DNA from: a bacterium
GTDB lineage: Bacteria > Spirochaetota > UBA4802 > UBA5550
DNA length: 5,402 nt
NCBI GenBank assembly: GCA_024224995.1
Contig: JAAENB010000220.1
Location: 1-5,402 of the forward strand
Direction: 5' to 3'
This document shows positions 5,333 through 5,402 of this stretch, one piece after another (the stretch's first letter is position 1; each line of letters opens with the position of its first letter). The notes under the pieces were generated by a model that was not told the DNA's origin, searched no databases, and saw nothing but the letters and a program-made list of their open reading frames with translations. A program made the position numbers and the translations under genes.

Positions 5333-5344
5333 ATTTTATCCGGG
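5325..5344 (+). terminator. Weak intrinsic-terminator-like hairpin
   Basis: CCCGGA (5325-5330) pairs with TCCGGG (5339-5344) around an 8-base loop and is followed by GTTTTGTTCT. The stem is short and the T-tract is interrupted. It lies about 140 bases past the beta-propeller stop. It is the only stem here with a T-rich trail, but it may simply be part of the surrounding repeat. Confidence 0.25.
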
Positions 5345-5402
5345 GTTTTGTTCTGCTGCCCTATGGGGTTAAAACCCCGGGCTAAAATTGGCTCATTTTC
5401 TA

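Larger units (their letters stand above)
5285..5384. repeat. Repeat unit bounded by inverted TAGCCCGGGG arms
   Basis: TAGCCCGGGG (5289-5298) is the exact inverse of 5375-5384, and CCCATAG (5285-5291) is the inverse of 5361-5367. Inside the right side, GGGGTT/AACCCC (5365-5378) forms a small hairpin. The interior carries a fragment of the gene-end motif. No coding capacity is seen. Confidence 0.5.

Overview
The window looks like bacterial chromosome with moderate base composition. It holds four protein genes, and all four products carry an N-terminal export or anchor signal, so it is a patch of envelope or secreted functions. The short basic-plus-hydrophobic signals and a lipoprotein-type cysteine fit a Gram-negative (diderm) bacterium. 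The loose lipobox (FLNC) would suit a spirochaete, but this is a weak inference and I cannot assign a genus. No rRNA, tRNA, CRISPR array or transposase is visible.

Layout: (1) 2-1357 (+), truncated by the left window edge, is an exported or membrane-anchored protein with a RelA/SpoT-like nucleotidyltransferase region and a long helical tail. (2) 1358-1528 is a gap holding a repeat element with nested inverted repeats. (3) 1529-2407 (+) is a membrane-anchored HExxH zinc metallopeptidase-like protein. (4) 2408-2812 is a 405-base convergent intergenic region with no credible gene, packed with palindromes, a 9-bp tandem repeat and a 233-bp element with 41-42-bp terminal inverted repeats. (5) 2813-3637 (-) is an endonuclease/exonuclease/phosphatase (EEP) fold protein, probably a lipoprotein. 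(6) 3638-3775 is a divergent promoter region with a strong sigma70-type promoter for the rightward gene. (7) 3776-5182 (+) is a secreted beta-propeller-like protein of unknown function. (8) 5183-5402 is another repeat- and hairpin-rich intergenic region.

There is no clear operon. Genes 1 and 2 are co-oriented but separated by a strong hairpin, genes 2 and 3 converge, and genes 3 and 4 diverge. Shared export is the only visible functional link; a common pathway is not demonstrated.

The two most interesting observations are these. First, a RelA/SpoT-type fold with its key acidic residues apparently intact sits behind an export signal, outside the compartment where nucleotide substrates are normally found. 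Second, a conserved ~39-bp motif lies directly downstream of three of the four stop codons, always in the sense orientation of its gene, and is followed each time by a different strong palindrome.
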